This document shows, one piece after another, positions 21,256 to 32,617 of a DNA stretch of 64,000 nt. The notes under the pieces were generated by a model, which had not been told where the DNA came from, did no database searches, and saw only the letters and a list, made by a program, of their open reading frames with translations. The position numbers and the translations under genes were made by a program. This DNA is from Diphasiastrum complanatum. Lineage: Eukaryota; Streptophyta; Lycopodiopsida; Lycopodiales; Lycopodiaceae. The first letter of the stretch is position 1, and each line of letters starts with the position of its first letter. Location: the NCBI GenBank assembly GCA_029204225.1, contig CM055095.1, forward strand, positions 76,185,431-76,249,430, read 5' to 3'.

Positions 21256-21952
21256 GTGTGAAAGAGAAGAGGAGAGAAGAATAGAAGAAATAGAGAGGAG
21301 AAGAGAGAAAGAGAGAGATAGAGTGGAGAGGGAGGTTAGCTCAAAACCTCAAGATGCATGCTAATGGAGAAACCATAACTATTAAAACAAAAACATAGAA
21401 ATGGAAACAATTAGAAACACACAACAAAAGAATTAGCATGAGTGCTTAGCAAATGAGGATGCTTGGCTCTCCAATTTGGTAGAGTTTCCTCCTTCTCATT
21501 AAGCATGAAAAATAGAGTAAATGAGGTGCATTTTTATAAATGGGGAAGGCCCTTGACCCAAAATACTATTGGATAATATGTAAACTAATCCTATCCATTC
21601 ATCTTGGACCCAACTTGATCCAAAGGTCTTAAAAAAATACATTGGATTTCACATGATTCCTCTACTCTCCCAAATCCCATCTTTAATTTTCCTCCATTCA
21701 TGCTGCATATTTACTCGCATTGTCCATGTGAGTCTCCATTTGGACACAACTCTAAAATAATAGACTTCTAAGTTTAAAATGACTTTGGGTCTCAAGTTTT
21801 ATTCTAATTACAAAGGGGCGCGGGCTTTTGATTACAACTTAACTTGCGTGCTCATTGGGTCATGGGCTTATATGCACATAATGCCATGCCCTCGCTACAT
21901 ATTTTATTAGCTGGTATTATTTATTTACAATATGTCAAGAATACCCCCAACA
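21256..21952 (-). repeat. Partial gypsy LTR with copia filler insert
   Basis: Aligns with about 1534-2158 of the full LTR, including the TATA box, and ends with the normal LTR terminus and CCATT. It starts mid-LTR, joined to gag. At 21659-21723 about 65 bases absent from the other LTR copies are present; they resemble 54273-54345, part of a copia element. Confidence 0.85.
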
Positions 21953-22054
21953 CCATTCAAAGAAGAACTTGTCCTCCTGTTACAAAGATAGTTAGCACAT
22001 GTTAAAGCTTCCCCCCAATAGGACTTAGCAAGATTAGAATGTAGTCTCATTGCC
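21953..22054 (-). repeat. Copied flank: copia integrase segment next to the gypsy LTR
   Basis: CCATTCAAAGAAG and the next ~90 bases match 5408-5510 with few differences and encode the same integrase segment (LAKSYWGEALTCANYLCN) in the minus strand. The gypsy LTR therefore sits at the same base of the same copia as in the 1.3-5.4 kb nest. The segment stops at 22054, where an oppositely oriented copia protease begins. Confidence 0.85.
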
Positions 22055-22755
22055 GGAGGAGGAGGAGGGTGAAGAATCATCCTTGATGGTTTCCAACAAA
22101 CCACCATCATCCAAGAGCAACACCAATGATTCTTGGTGGACTGATAGTGGGGCTAGTTCCCACATGACATATCAAAAAGACATTTTCTCCACTTTATTTT
22201 CTTACAATGATTTACATAGATCAATCTATACTACAAGTAGTCAAGAATGTAAGATAAGTGGAATAGGAACCATTCCATTGTATGTTGGATCATCCAAAAG
22301 GATGAATCTAGAGAATGTTCTTTATATTCCTAAGTTAACCAAGAATTTGCTTAGTGTTGGCCAATTAATGGATAATGGCCTTGATGTATAGTTTAAGCAT
22401 GGAGTTTGTTCCATCCTTAGAAATGATGAATGTATAGCCAAAGGCTTTAAGCAAGGTAGATTGTTTAAGCTTGATGCTAATGTTGCAGTGGAGAGTGTTA
22501 ACTTGGCAAAGGTGGAGTTATCAAATGTGGAACTATGGCACAAAAGGTTGGGCCACCCCAATTTTAAAGCCATGGAATCTATGGTTGCAAAGGAGCTTGC
22601 AATTGGACTCCCCAAGCATTTGTCAAAGTGTGGGAAGAGATGTGAAGCATGCAGCCTCTCAAAGGCTCACAACTACCCTTCTCAACATCTACATCAAGAT
22701 CAAGCTCTCCTCTTGAACTCATCCATTTGGATGTTCATTTGTAGAGTTCAAGACT
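22055..22755 (+). pseudogene. Ty1/copia protease and pre-integrase
   Basis: Plus-strand frame with an acidic start and the protease motif SWWTDSGASSHMTYQK (about 22130-22175), then GIGTIPLYVGSSKRMNLENV, LYIPKLTKNLLSVGQLMDNG, an in-frame TAG at 22389, and the HHCC module (LWHKRLGHPNFKAM ... CEACSLSKAH). Gag is absent because the element is truncated at 22055. Shortly after the zinc module the frame shifts, and about 40-50 codons of the integrase core are missing between HLDVH (about 22730) and FKTLVENQ. Confidence 0.9.
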
Positions 22756-23237
22756 TTGGTAGAAAATCAACTTAGTACCAAGATTAAAGTATTAAGGAGT
22801 GATAATGGAGGTGAATATATCTCCAATAAGTTGATTGACTTTTGTAGTTTTAATGGCATAAAGAGGGAGTTGTCATGTCTATGCACCCCTCAACAAAATG
22901 GAGTGAGTGAGAGAAGAAATAGATCTCTTTGTGAGTGTGCTAAGGCCTTAAGGCTAGATGCTTTTCTATCCAAACCATTTTGGGGTGAAGCAATTACTTG
23001 TGCTAATTATTTGTGCAATAGATTGCCAAACCAAGACATTGGAGGAATCACACCATTTGAAGCTCTATTTGGAGAGAATCCCAATCTCAAGAATCTCAAA
23101 GTTTTTGAATCCACTTGCTATGTACACCACTTGAATAAGAGAGGAAGTATGATGCAACATCCATCAAAGGTATCTTTGTGGGATATGGTGAGAAAAGCAA
23201 AAGATATAGAGTCTTCAATCCCATCACTAGCAAGGTG
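22756..23237 (+). pseudogene. Ty1/copia integrase core and C-terminal part
   Basis: VENQLSTKIKVLRSDNGGEY carries the second catalytic Asp and CTPQQNGVSERRNRSL the catalytic Glu. AFLSKPFWGEAITCANYLCN and TPFEALFGENPNLK follow. The frame shifts to 23178 near the conserved VGYG..SK.YRVF. The deletion before this segment removes part of the catalytic fold, so integration activity is not expected. Confidence 0.9.
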
Positions 23238-24560
23238 ATAGTGAGTAGGGATGTTATTTTTTATGAAGGACATGCTTGTGATTTGGATGATAATGCTACT
23301 AATCATCTTGATGCCAAAGATCATGCTAGGATGGAGGAGGAGCTTCCAAGTGAAGAAGAACTTGAGGATCCACCTCAAGATGCAAGAACTCCAAGAACTC
23401 CAAGAAGATCTACAAGGGCAAGTTCCGAGCCATTGAGGCTCACCTATGATGGTCAAGGTGATCAAAGGGAAGGCTTATCATCTTTCACATCTTACACTTG
23501 TCTTAATTCAATGTTAGATGAGCCAACATGCTATGAAGATGCTTGTAAATCTAAAAGTTGGATGGATGCTATGCAAGTAGAATATGATGCTCTCATTGAG
23601 AATCATACTTGGGATCTTGGGGATCTTCCTCAAGGGAAGAAACCTCTTGATTGCAAGTGGGTATTTAGATTGAAGCATAATCAAGATGGATCAATAAGCA
23701 AGCATAAAGCTAGGCTTGTAGCCAAAGGTTTTTTACAAACCAAAGGCATTGATTATGATGAGACTTTTGCTCCTGTGGCTAAGCTTGTTACTATCAGGTT
23801 GATCATTAGTCTTGCTACAACCTTCAATTGGGAGCTATTCCAACTTCATTTCACAAATCATTCCTTTATGGTTATTTGGAGGAAGAGATCTACATGAGGC
23901 AACCCGAGGGCTTCATCAAGGTAAAGCATGAAGGAAAGGTGTGTTTTTTTAGAGAAGAGCCTTTATGAGCTCAAGCAAGCACCTAGAGCATGGTACTCTA
24001 GGCTAAACTCTTTTCTCATTTCCATCAATTTTGTAATGAGTGCTTATGATCCATCATTGTACATAAGATTTCATGATGGCATGATCATTATTCTTGTTTT
24101 GTATGTAGATGACATTATCTTGAGTGGTAATGATCTAGATGGAATTAGAGATGTAAAAATTGCTTTAGCAAAAGAGTTTAAGATGGTAGATCTCGGCCTA
24201 TTGAGCTTCATTCTTGGAATAGAGGTTATTAGAGGATGTGATTTTAGCTTCATTTGTCAATCTAAATATGCTACATCCATCATAGATAGATTTGGAATGA
24301 AGAATTGTAAAGGCATTCACACACCAATGGAGTAACATGTAAAAGCATCTATTGGTTGTGATGAAGCATTCTTTGAGGACATCACATTATATAGAAGGCT
24401 TATTGGCTCCTTGATCTATTTAACTATAACTAGACCTGATCTTAGTTATAGTGTTGGAAAGTTAAGCCAATTCATGCAAAGTCCTCTAGTTTCACGTTGG
24501 AAGATGGCCAAAAGAGTTACATTTCATCTACTAAGAATTTTGGCATTTTGTATAGAGGGA
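23178..24560 (+). pseudogene. Ty1/copia reverse transcriptase
   Basis: The frame 23178-23897 holds the linker (SRDVIFYEGH, an acidic run, RRSTRASSEPLRLTYDGQG) and the RT N-terminus (SWMDAMQVEYDALIENHTWD, CKWVFRLKHNQDG, HKARLVAKGFLQ, IDYDETFAPVAK). A frameshift near 23840 precedes the conserved YLEEEIYMRQPEGF; the frame 23928-24335 resumes with YELKQAPRAWYSRLNSFL and the catalytic LYVDDIIL (YVDD at about 24102-24113), ending in a TAA before the thumb. Past this stop, RRLIGSLIYLTITRPDLSYS and KLSQFMQSP remain readable. The best preserved RT in the window, still with at least two lesions. Confidence 0.92.
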
Positions 24561-24584
24561 CTAATCTTGGCTTAAGAGCATATA

Positions 24585-25020
24585 GTGACTCGGATTTTGC
24601 AGGTGACAAAGTGGATAGAAGATCAACAAGTGTTTTTCCACCTTTCTATGTGATGGAGTAGTATTATGGCTTTCCAAAAAGCAAGATACCATCTCCTTAT
24701 CTTCCACAGAATCCAAATACAAGGCCTTGACATCAACATGCAAGGAGGTCTTGTGGCTCAAAAGGCTATTGGTGGAGCTTCATGTCATGGAGGAGGAGAT
24801 CCCTATCATCTATTGTGACAACCAATCATCCCAATCACTTGCAACTAATCTTACATTCCATGCAAGGAGCAAACACATCGAGATTGCTCATCATTTCGTG
24901 AGGGAGGAAGTGCAAGCCAAAGAGATTAAGCTCCAACATGTGCCATCATCAAGTTGCTTGGCTGATTTGTTTACTAAATCTTTACCTGATTTGTCAAGCT
25001 TAGATCTTCAATTGGAGTGA
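24585..25020 (+). pseudogene. Ty1/copia RNase H
   Basis: SDSDFAGDKVDRRSTS starts the domain, frameshifts follow, and the open frame 24727-25020 completes it: KEVLWLKRLLVELHV, IYCDNQSSQSLA, FHARSKHIEIAHHFVREEV, LADLFTKSLP. The polypurine tract TTGAGGAG and LTR begin about 40 bases later. RNase H would remove the RNA template during cDNA synthesis. Confidence 0.9.
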
Positions 25021-25061
25021 ATAATAAAAGCATTGTGGTTTCCAAGCCTAGATTTGAGGAG

Positions 25062-26496
25062 TGTGAAAAATTGCCTACATTGGCAAATCTAGCCATGTAG
25101 AATATTGTACATTTTGTCAAATATTGTTTGTTAGTTACTTGAATGGCCAAAGTGCTTGTTAGCCAATATTTTCGCACGAAAAATCGGGCTCTGTTTAAAG
25201 CAATTTTCACAATTTTGTACAAAAACCGGCATGTAAAACTCGATTATTAATGGTAAAATCGGCAAACAGTTGCCTATAGATAGGGGTCCCAGCCCGCCCA
25301 AAATGTGGCTAGAGCAAATTTTGAGGCCTTAGAAATGGCCCATAGAATAGTTTACAGCCTTAGAATTGGCCCGATTATACTAGCCGGCATGGCCGAGCGA
25401 ATTTTTCAATGTACTTCGTTACTTTTTATTAATACAAAAAATTGCCTACTATGTTTTTCAGGGGACCGGTTGCCTTGAAGAAACCCTAAGAGTGCTCGCC
25501 AGTAACGATACACAGAAAAAACCGGCAAAGAGAAAAATCAACTCGCAACAAATGGTCGAAAATTATGGGACAGGGTCAAGAAAAGTGTGACAAAACTATA
25601 GGCAAGTCCCGCTGCAAGTCAAAGCGGTACACTAACAGACAAACCACCTCAACAACTTAAGCCATGGGCCATGGACACGCAAATGCGAAATGCAAGTGGA
25701 GGCCAAAAGTGCTTACCAAAAATATCCTACCTAAAAGTGTTAGGAATTGACCACAAGTAACAATGAAGACTACCCAATTAAGAAAAGCATCAAGGGAAGT
25801 ACTTACCATTTACACCATCAACAAGTGCAAAAGAAGAAAGTGGCTCACACATGTGGTACCCCTTGTACCCATGACCTCAATCCATCTTTTTCAAAAGGGA
25901 AATGGTACCACTTGTGATCAAATCACAACTAAGAGCCATGTACAAAAAAGGACACTTTTCGTGAAAGGCTTGAAGAATGAAGGTATGGCATTTTGAAGGG
26001 GAAGGTGTGAGAGATCCATGCCTATAAAAGGAGGAGGGGCCTCTTTTTGCATTCTCCTGGAATGATGAGAGGATAGAGCTTTTGCTTTGTAGGATGGGAG
26101 AGAAAAGTGTTTGTATGAGATCATGAGTTGTTTGTTGCTTCTTGTGAGGATTACGTGAGAGAATTCTTGTGGAAGGATGAGGACGGGAGAGAATGCACGT
26201 GGAAGGATGGAGGGAGATAGATGGGAGAGATAATGTTTGTATGTTGAATGAATGGGATGGTTGTGAGGGTGTGAGTTTTTAGTGAAGGATCCACGTGAGA
26301 GTTGGGTCCATTAATCCGCTACTTGTTTCTTGTTGTGAGGATTTACGAACTCAGCTTGTGGAGATGCGAGGATAGCTCTCACCTTGCTTGTTAATAGACA
26401 TGATGAGACATATATATGAATGATGCATTTTGGGAGGTGAAAGCGGGCTAGTGTGGAGTATGGGAGCCCTAGAAGCCTTCTGGATTTTCCTCTACA
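25062..26496 (+). repeat. Probable 3' LTR of the plus-strand copia (about 1.4 kb)
   Basis: Begins TGTGAAAAATTGCC directly after a polypurine tract. A strong TATA box (TATAAAAG, 26023-26030) is followed by a GA-rich transcribed region. The proposed end, CTCTACA at 26496, is followed by a PBS-like TGCTATCAAAGCATG (26502-26516). No second copy is in the window, so the end is tentative. Confidence 0.55.
26023..26030 (+). promoter_or_regulatory. TATA box in copia LTR
   Basis: TATAAAAG followed by GAGGAGGGGCC, at a plausible position about two thirds into the LTR. Confidence 0.55.
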
Positions 26497-26516
26497 GTTA
26501 CTGCTATCAAAGCATG

Positions 26517-29500
26517 AGCTATGATGAATCTCTGGGTGTGTAGTTCTACATGCAGATCTTGTTTCTGCTGCCTAGTCTTATAGCGATCTGCCACCCAAAA
26601 CATGAGCAACACCTGCGCCACTATCCGCAACAATGTTTGGTAATATTTTCAACAGCTAGGCTCTACAAGTGCGCTTCAACAACAACGTTTCCGACCCTGT
26701 TGTTGTTCCTGTGCGGATTTCAAACATAAGATCAACACCCCTCTTGAGTGTTACGAGGATGACAATATATATGATCTCACTGGACCCAGACATTTATTGC
26801 TCTATCATCCTGATTTCTAACCATTGTTACACAGGGGTGAAGCGCGAAACTGTATAGTAGCTACTAAACCTGCACGTTGGCTACTGAGGACCTGCCAAAT
26901 CGGGTTGCAGACTGGCCACAGTGATCTGAACGCACAAAACCAATCTTATCCCTGACTGCGGCGTATCAGTCTGTGTGTATCCATACCTGGCTGCTGTATG
27001 CACCACCGTGTCCGCAAATTAGCGTGTACTATCCATGCCATCCTTCCAATCCAAGCACGGGAGATGGAAGACTCAGTTTGATGGATAGAAACCGCAAGAT
27101 CGGCTCAGATGGCAAAGTGGCGAATGCACTCATGACTCGACGGTTCGGCTAGGCAACCGGTTCTCCTCTTCACATAAGGTACACCTCTTGGTTCCTTTCC
27201 AAAGCTCTACTTTTTGATCACTGTTAAGGCCTTGTGTGTGCAATATGAAGTGGTTTTGAATATCGTCCGCATGATTAATTTAGCAGCATTTGAAGATTGC
27301 ATCGACTATGGTACGTATTAGCATTGTTAAAAATTTACCTAATGACGACAATGTTTGCTAGCATGCTGATTGTGGCCTCTCATACTATGTTCATAATTAT
27401 TGAAGGCTCATCGATGATTGAAAGCTTTACGTGTATGATGCTTAGTTTACAAAATCCCATCTGACACTGTACTTGGTAGTGAGCCAGTTTTTGCCTACTT
27501 GATTCACTAGTTCAACCTCTTTGAAACACAAGAGCGAGCCGTCACCGTACGTGGTTGAAATACACCACCTCGGTTAGGGGTCAGCATAGTCACCTCCAAC
27601 ATTGGAACTACCTAGCGAAATACCTAGGCTTGAGGCTTGGCAAAATACCACTGCCTATCAAACAAGGCAGTGCGTATAATTGGCACCCTCGCACTGCATG
27701 GAACTAATCATGATATATTATAGCATAATCATTTGATGATTGTCTACTTATTTCACCATGATCGATTGAACATTCTAGTAATGCATTCCAAGTAAATAAC
27801 TAGCCACAGACGATGACTTCATTTCCTTTGACCATCCTCTCTACCCAGTGTAGTCGTAGTGTCATGGATGTCCTTAATTACCCTCACCTAGAGCTAGGAT
27901 ATGGAAAGACAAAATCGATAGGATCAAGAATGCTATTAAACCTCCTTGCAGCCATGCCTCTGCTGCATCGGCTGGGGAGCATGGGGTGGTTGAGACGACC
28001 CTCGGGATTGGAAGCGGTATCCCTCAATCACTCACGTAAGGGCAATGTGGGCCCTTCCCCTGTAGGGCTTCCTGGCGAGGCCAATCCCCTGTCGGAAATT
28101 TTTCCTATTAGTGCCACTTGTAAATTCACACCTAAAGTAGGTTACCACGAGTCAAGAGGAGTGGTTGTGTCCATTACTTTGTAGGATCTAGACCATGATT
28201 TATGATGAGATTTGTACCTACCATGCACCTACCAAGCATGACTCTTGGATCTAGGCTAGGGTTTTCACATTAGGGTTGAGTCCACTTCCTTATTACATGC
28301 TGGATTTTCACCTAACTTTGCAAAGGAAGTGTCTTTTACTATGTATTCTCATTCTCCATAGTGAGGAGATAGAAACTGTTTGGAGCCTCAAGGAGAAACT
28401 CGAGTTTTCTTTAATTGTATGATGATAATGATTGATTCCAATGAAACTCAGCTTTGGCACTCTCTAAACTCTATCTACAGGCCGTACTACAGCCTCATTT
28501 TCACATGTGTGAAGTCGGATTATAGTTTTTTTATCAATGCTATGATTGTCTCTACTTGTTTTCTATCAAGCTGCTAAACTAGATCTTGTTTTCTGATGAC
28601 TAGTATCTGATAGATTGTTTAACAAGCACACAATCAACCTTGTGGATCATTCAAAGATCCATTTATGGTCCTTAGTACTGTACTTTTAACAACTCATTTG
28701 TGAAACTTGGAGCTAGAAAGAGTCAAGTGGAAAAAGGTGAGATTGCAAACAGATTGAGGTTCTTTCCAAAGCCACATTTAGTAGTATTATCTTGCTCTGA
28801 ATCTAAAGATTATCCAACATGTCAAGGGTGGAGGATTTATTTTTGAAAGGACAAAATGTTAAGTTTACAGAAAAATTTCAAGGTAATTTTTTTTTTTTTC
28901 ACTACCATAAGCTAATTTTTGGCCCTGTCTTACAGGCAGGGGCACATAGTAAACACAATACAAAATTGACGTTATTGTGTTCTAATTAATTTCTGGAATT
29001 TGTATTGAATTTCATTTCTTTATAATTAAGTTAAATTCTGAACCTGCCACGTATTTAAAACATATTTAACTAAAGGATGAACCTCGTTTAGGGAGAATAT
29101 GTTAAATATCTAGTTTCGTAAATCTGCGCTGGCTTCTTGTCCGCGTGGGTTTCTGCATGTCTCATGTCTCTTGTCCGCGTGGCTTCTTGCACGGATGGCT
29201 GGGTTCCTGTTCACATGCACGCAGAGCAGCTGCAAGGGGATCGTACAAGATCTTCTGGAACGCTTTTAGCCAGGATAGAAGGATAGATTCTATAAGGTGG
29301 TTTTCATTTTTGAAGTTATAATACCATCCGCGTTCACCGCTTTGATACATGCTTGTGTTTTCAAAGTGTGGTTTGCACATCCTTTTCTTTTTTTTGTAAG
29401 TCATCACTGCTTCCTAGAGCTTATGCAATTTTCCAATTTTTGCATAATCTGTTCTGGCCCAGTTTTGAGGCTACTGCTGTTTTACATCTTCACACACGAT

Positions 29501-29529
29501 CTGCAACTCGGATAAGTGGGACATATATT
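26517..29529. other. No gene recognised
   Basis: Low coding potential on both strands. The longest frame, 27813-28184 plus (123 codons), sits in a locally GC-richer stretch and matches nothing I know. A T-tract lies at about 28889-28900. Bases 29120-29210 contain two imperfect repeats of CTTGTCCGCGTGG. Confidence 0.4.
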
Positions 29530-29624
29530 GTTATCCTAAGGACAAGAGCCCTTCTTCCTGGTGATGTGCGTTGGCGATAGTGTTATCTTGAGGACAAGAG
29601 CCCTTCTTCCTAGTGATGTGCGTT
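29530..29624. repeat. 52-bp tandem duplication
   Basis: The unit starting GTTATCCTAAGGACAAGAGC at 29530 recurs from 29582 as GTTATCTTGAGGACAAGAGC, with few differences. It lies just downstream of the BAG gene on that gene's strand. Confidence 0.85.
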
Positions 29625-29794
29625 TGGTTACATCAAATAATCTACTTGTAAGGTAACACAAATGTAGTATACTGGAAATGGCTGTAGTTGTAGTAAAAGT
29701 AGAAAAAAACCAGGACTTTGTGAGTTTTGTTAATTGCGTCTCCTCATATTCTATTCTCAGAATTTCGTAATCTAAATGACTTGGTTTTCGTTTT

Positions 29795-30893
29795 TCAATC
29801 AAGAATTTCCCAATCTGTTTTCAATCTAGAGAAATTTGGAGGAGGAGCAGTCAGGCTGCCTACACCTGTTTCAAACGTTTCCCATTTGGTGGTAACTCCA
29901 CTGTTTGGACTGGCAAATGCTTGAAGCCTAAAATTTCTAGCTTTCAAACCATCAACAACCTCAACAAAGTTTCTGCACTCTCCTTATCTGCGAAATAGAA
30001 AAGCATCAGACTAAAGCAATAACTCTTTTTGTGAGAATCAGAAGCTGGGTCACTGGGCTGCTAAAATTTTTCATATTTTGTGCAGTTTGTGAAAGAAGAA
30101 ATGCAATCGACACTTGCCCAAATACAATTAGATCAGCATATACCTGTGACCTACTTTGCACTTTCGCCTCCCCTTCGGCTTCAATGCTATCCAACTCCAG
30201 CAATTGTCTCATGAACATTTTAGAAAGTACATTGAAGTCACTTTCTGGAACCTTGTTTCCGATTTGCACAGCTCCTTCATGATAGAAAGCTGCAAAATGC
30301 AGGTAGCTGATAAGTACTAGAAGATTTCAAATTTTGCGCCGTCTCCTGACGGCAAGTACATCTGCATCTCTTTAAAATCTAATTTGGCACAAAGACACTT
30401 ACTACATGAACTTATTCGAATAAAGCTAGAAACTAATCATATCAATGAGAACACATAAAACCCAAAAAGGGCAGAATCTATTCATTCCTCTACCTTGTAG
30501 GCACATTAGACTTAGAGGTATTGACCTTTACAATTACTCTGATGCAATACCTAGGAACCTATGAAGAAAACCTTTTCCCAAATATATTGATAGGAGCATT
30601 CATTAAGGATAATAAAACTGAGATTCAATTCTCATACCCTTCCTCCAAGTTTGTCCACCTCCGAGCTGACTGCAACCACTGCTTTACAGGCCCTGAAGGT
30701 CATTTCACTCTTTTTCAGCTTCTCTAGTTTGCTCTCTCGGCTCACATGGTCTTCAACAAGAATGACTTTTGATTTGTCCTTGATGGCTGCTATGTGCAAA
30801 AGATCACTGTCTTTCTTTTCCTTCCCTCTGAATAGAAGTTTTTGCTCGGGCGGTCGCAAGCTTGTCTCGTGGACAAGAAGCCATTTCACCTCT
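29795..30893 (-). pseudogene. BAG-family molecular chaperone regulator (UBL + BAG), incomplete, probably a pseudogene
   Basis: Three minus-strand exons are supported. Exon 30638-30893 is the C-terminal half of a ubiquitin-like domain (VHETSLRPPEQKLLFRGKE, SKVILVEDHVSRESKLEK) leading to the BAG start (FRACKAVVAV, EVDKLGG). Exon 30144-30289 continues the BAG domain (GNKVPESDFNVLS, MRQLLELDSIEAEGEAKVQ). Exon 29795-29987 ends it (RRVQK, then VVDGLKARNF) and adds the plant-type tail with TTKWETFE. The introns (30290-30637, 29988-30143) have GT-AG ends, so this is not a retrocopy. Plant BAG1-4-like proteins bind Hsp70 and promote nucleotide exchange. Two lesions: the phase at the first junction is off by one base, and one extra base after VQK shifts the last exon. 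The first exon (N-terminal UBL) was not found upstream. It is either a decayed duplicate or a real gene with assembly errors. Confidence 0.82.
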
Positions 30894-32238
30894 CTAGCAT
30901 AGAAAAGGCTCAGTGTTGTTATACAAGTAGCTACAAACTTTATGTTCTATATCAATATGAGCACTGCTAGGTAGTGAAAATATGTCGCAGATAAAGGATG
31001 AAGGCAGAGGCTGCAAGGAGAGGTATTGTATACCAAATGAGGCTTGTGAAGGAATCATTCTCTCATGAGAGAAAGACCATATGTGACTTTCAGATTGATC
31101 AATGGCCCAGATTGCCTTACTCATCTGTAATGCGCTAGTATATATGTCTTGGTAATGATAATCGCTAATCAGCTATATCTTTTGTTGTGATCACTACTCC
31201 CATAAACTATTGCGAACAACAAATTGCTAATAAAGGCACACAGAAAGCAAAGAAGAAGAGATGTTCAATAGAAGAACAAATAGAAATAGGAATCCTCAGA
31301 AAAAGCAATTGTCCACCATATTTTAGTGAGGATACAGAGTGGGTCAATGGCAGAAAGCTCTTGTGAGCTTCACTCCTTCACTGAGCCACAATGCATTTGC
31401 TTATCAACCATTTCTCAAGCAAAAAACATAGCGATCGCTTATCAAAGCATAGCCAAAACTACAAACAGCAGTAGAATAACATCCGAGCAAAACAGCAAAA
31501 GCCCACAAAAACACTGAATCATTTGCTTCAATCCACCTCCAGCGATCATTAGCGCCCCATGCTTACCCAGCCCACAACCAACCCATCAATGCACACAATA
31601 CCTTCCTTTCATTTTCCATTCCCTCTCTCACTCTCTCTGTCCTCTCTCTCTCCCTCTCTTTCTCCCTCTATTTCCAACAAAGGAGGAAAACAGAAGAGAT
31701 TAGCCTAATCCACCATTACACTAATTGAGTAGATTAATTAGTCCCTTAATCACACTTAACTACCCTGCAGTCTGAAGAATTGGTTGTTGACGGGATGACC
31801 AATTAAATAGGCTCAACAATATTGTCGGGCTATAAATTTCGAATTTCTCATAAATACCAAAAATACAATAAAATCCGTTTCTTTTTATTTTCGCATTTAT
31901 TTTCCAGACGAAAAATAGAATTAATTTATTATTTTAAGCATTTCTTTTATCCTCCAAGTACATGAAACAACGCACCTTTAACATTCTTTTAAACCTTAAA
32001 AAAATAAGCGAAATTCATAAGGCTCGTCAACTGACGGATGTTGACGAGCTGTCATTCAACAAGGACCCTTCGTCGGTAAAGGGCCCCTCCCCCCTGCACC
32101 CCCTCCATGTGGCATTTCCTTACAAGGTGGGTGTCTTTGCTTGCAGCTTTCTCAGTCTCAGGAATAGGCCCATCAGGTACCTATTAGAACTAGAGAAGCA
32201 GGCCCTTTTTTTTTTTTTTCCCTTCTTTGCCGCCATTA
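30894..32238. other. Region upstream of BAG exons; no first exon found
   Basis: Contains a pyrimidine-rich tract (about 31615-31676, GA-rich on the minus strand) of the kind often seen in plant 5' leaders, and a perfect 9-bp inverted repeat CTCGTCAAC...GTTGACGAG at about 32023-32048. No frame matches the expected N-terminal ubiquitin-like segment. Confidence 0.4.
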
Positions 32239-32265
32239 GGGCCCTTTTGGAGCTCAAAAAGGGCC
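32239..32265. repeat. Near-palindrome GGCCCTTTT...AAAAAGGGCC (first copy)
   Basis: Arms GGCCCTTTT and AAAAAGGGCC around a GGAGCTC centre. A similar structure is at 33054-33080, about 0.8 kb away. The two may be related termini of an unknown element. Confidence 0.6.
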
Positions 32266-32580
32266 TCTTCCTTGCCTAAACATGTTTGCTAATTAGGATT
32301 AATTAACTCATTAATCATCCTATGTGGCAGTTCACCCTGAGTTTATCATGGGTTAACTTCTATTTTAGTAGGTTTCACTTAGGCCTAACATAATATAGCA
32401 AGGACACCTAATTTTTAATGTAGCCAAAAAATTAAATCCAATATAACATCTATTTTTTCAAGCCCTTCAAAATTCATTTTTTTAAGCTTAAAATGAGTGA
32501 AAAGGGGGCCAGATATTTCCTTGGGCCCCCATTTTGAAAAAAAAAATTGAAAAAAAAGGGGGGAGGGGGATGGGAGTACA

Positions 32581-32582
<2 letters not shown>

Positions 32583-32614
<32 letters not shown>
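32583..32614. repeat. 32-base C homopolymer (G run on the minus strand)
   Basis: Thirty-two consecutive C, followed by TCCCC, CT-rich and GC-rich sequence up to about 32830, and preceded by an A- and G-rich stretch including GGGGGGAGGGGGA. On the minus strand this is a strong G-quadruplex candidate. Length is prone to sequencing error. Confidence 0.9.

Positions 32615-32617
<3 letters not shown>

Noticed and set aside
26502-26516. A second copia internal region starting after the PBS-like site
   Set aside because: No gag motif follows within the next kilobase, so only the PBS-like string is noted.
27060-27180. tRNA-like stretch (GGCTCAGATGGCAAAGTGGC)
   Set aside because: I could not form a full cloverleaf with anticodon and T arms, so no tRNA is called.
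27813-28184. 123-codon plus-strand frame as a gene
   Set aside because: No conserved motif, composition follows local GC content, and no splice or promoter context supports it.
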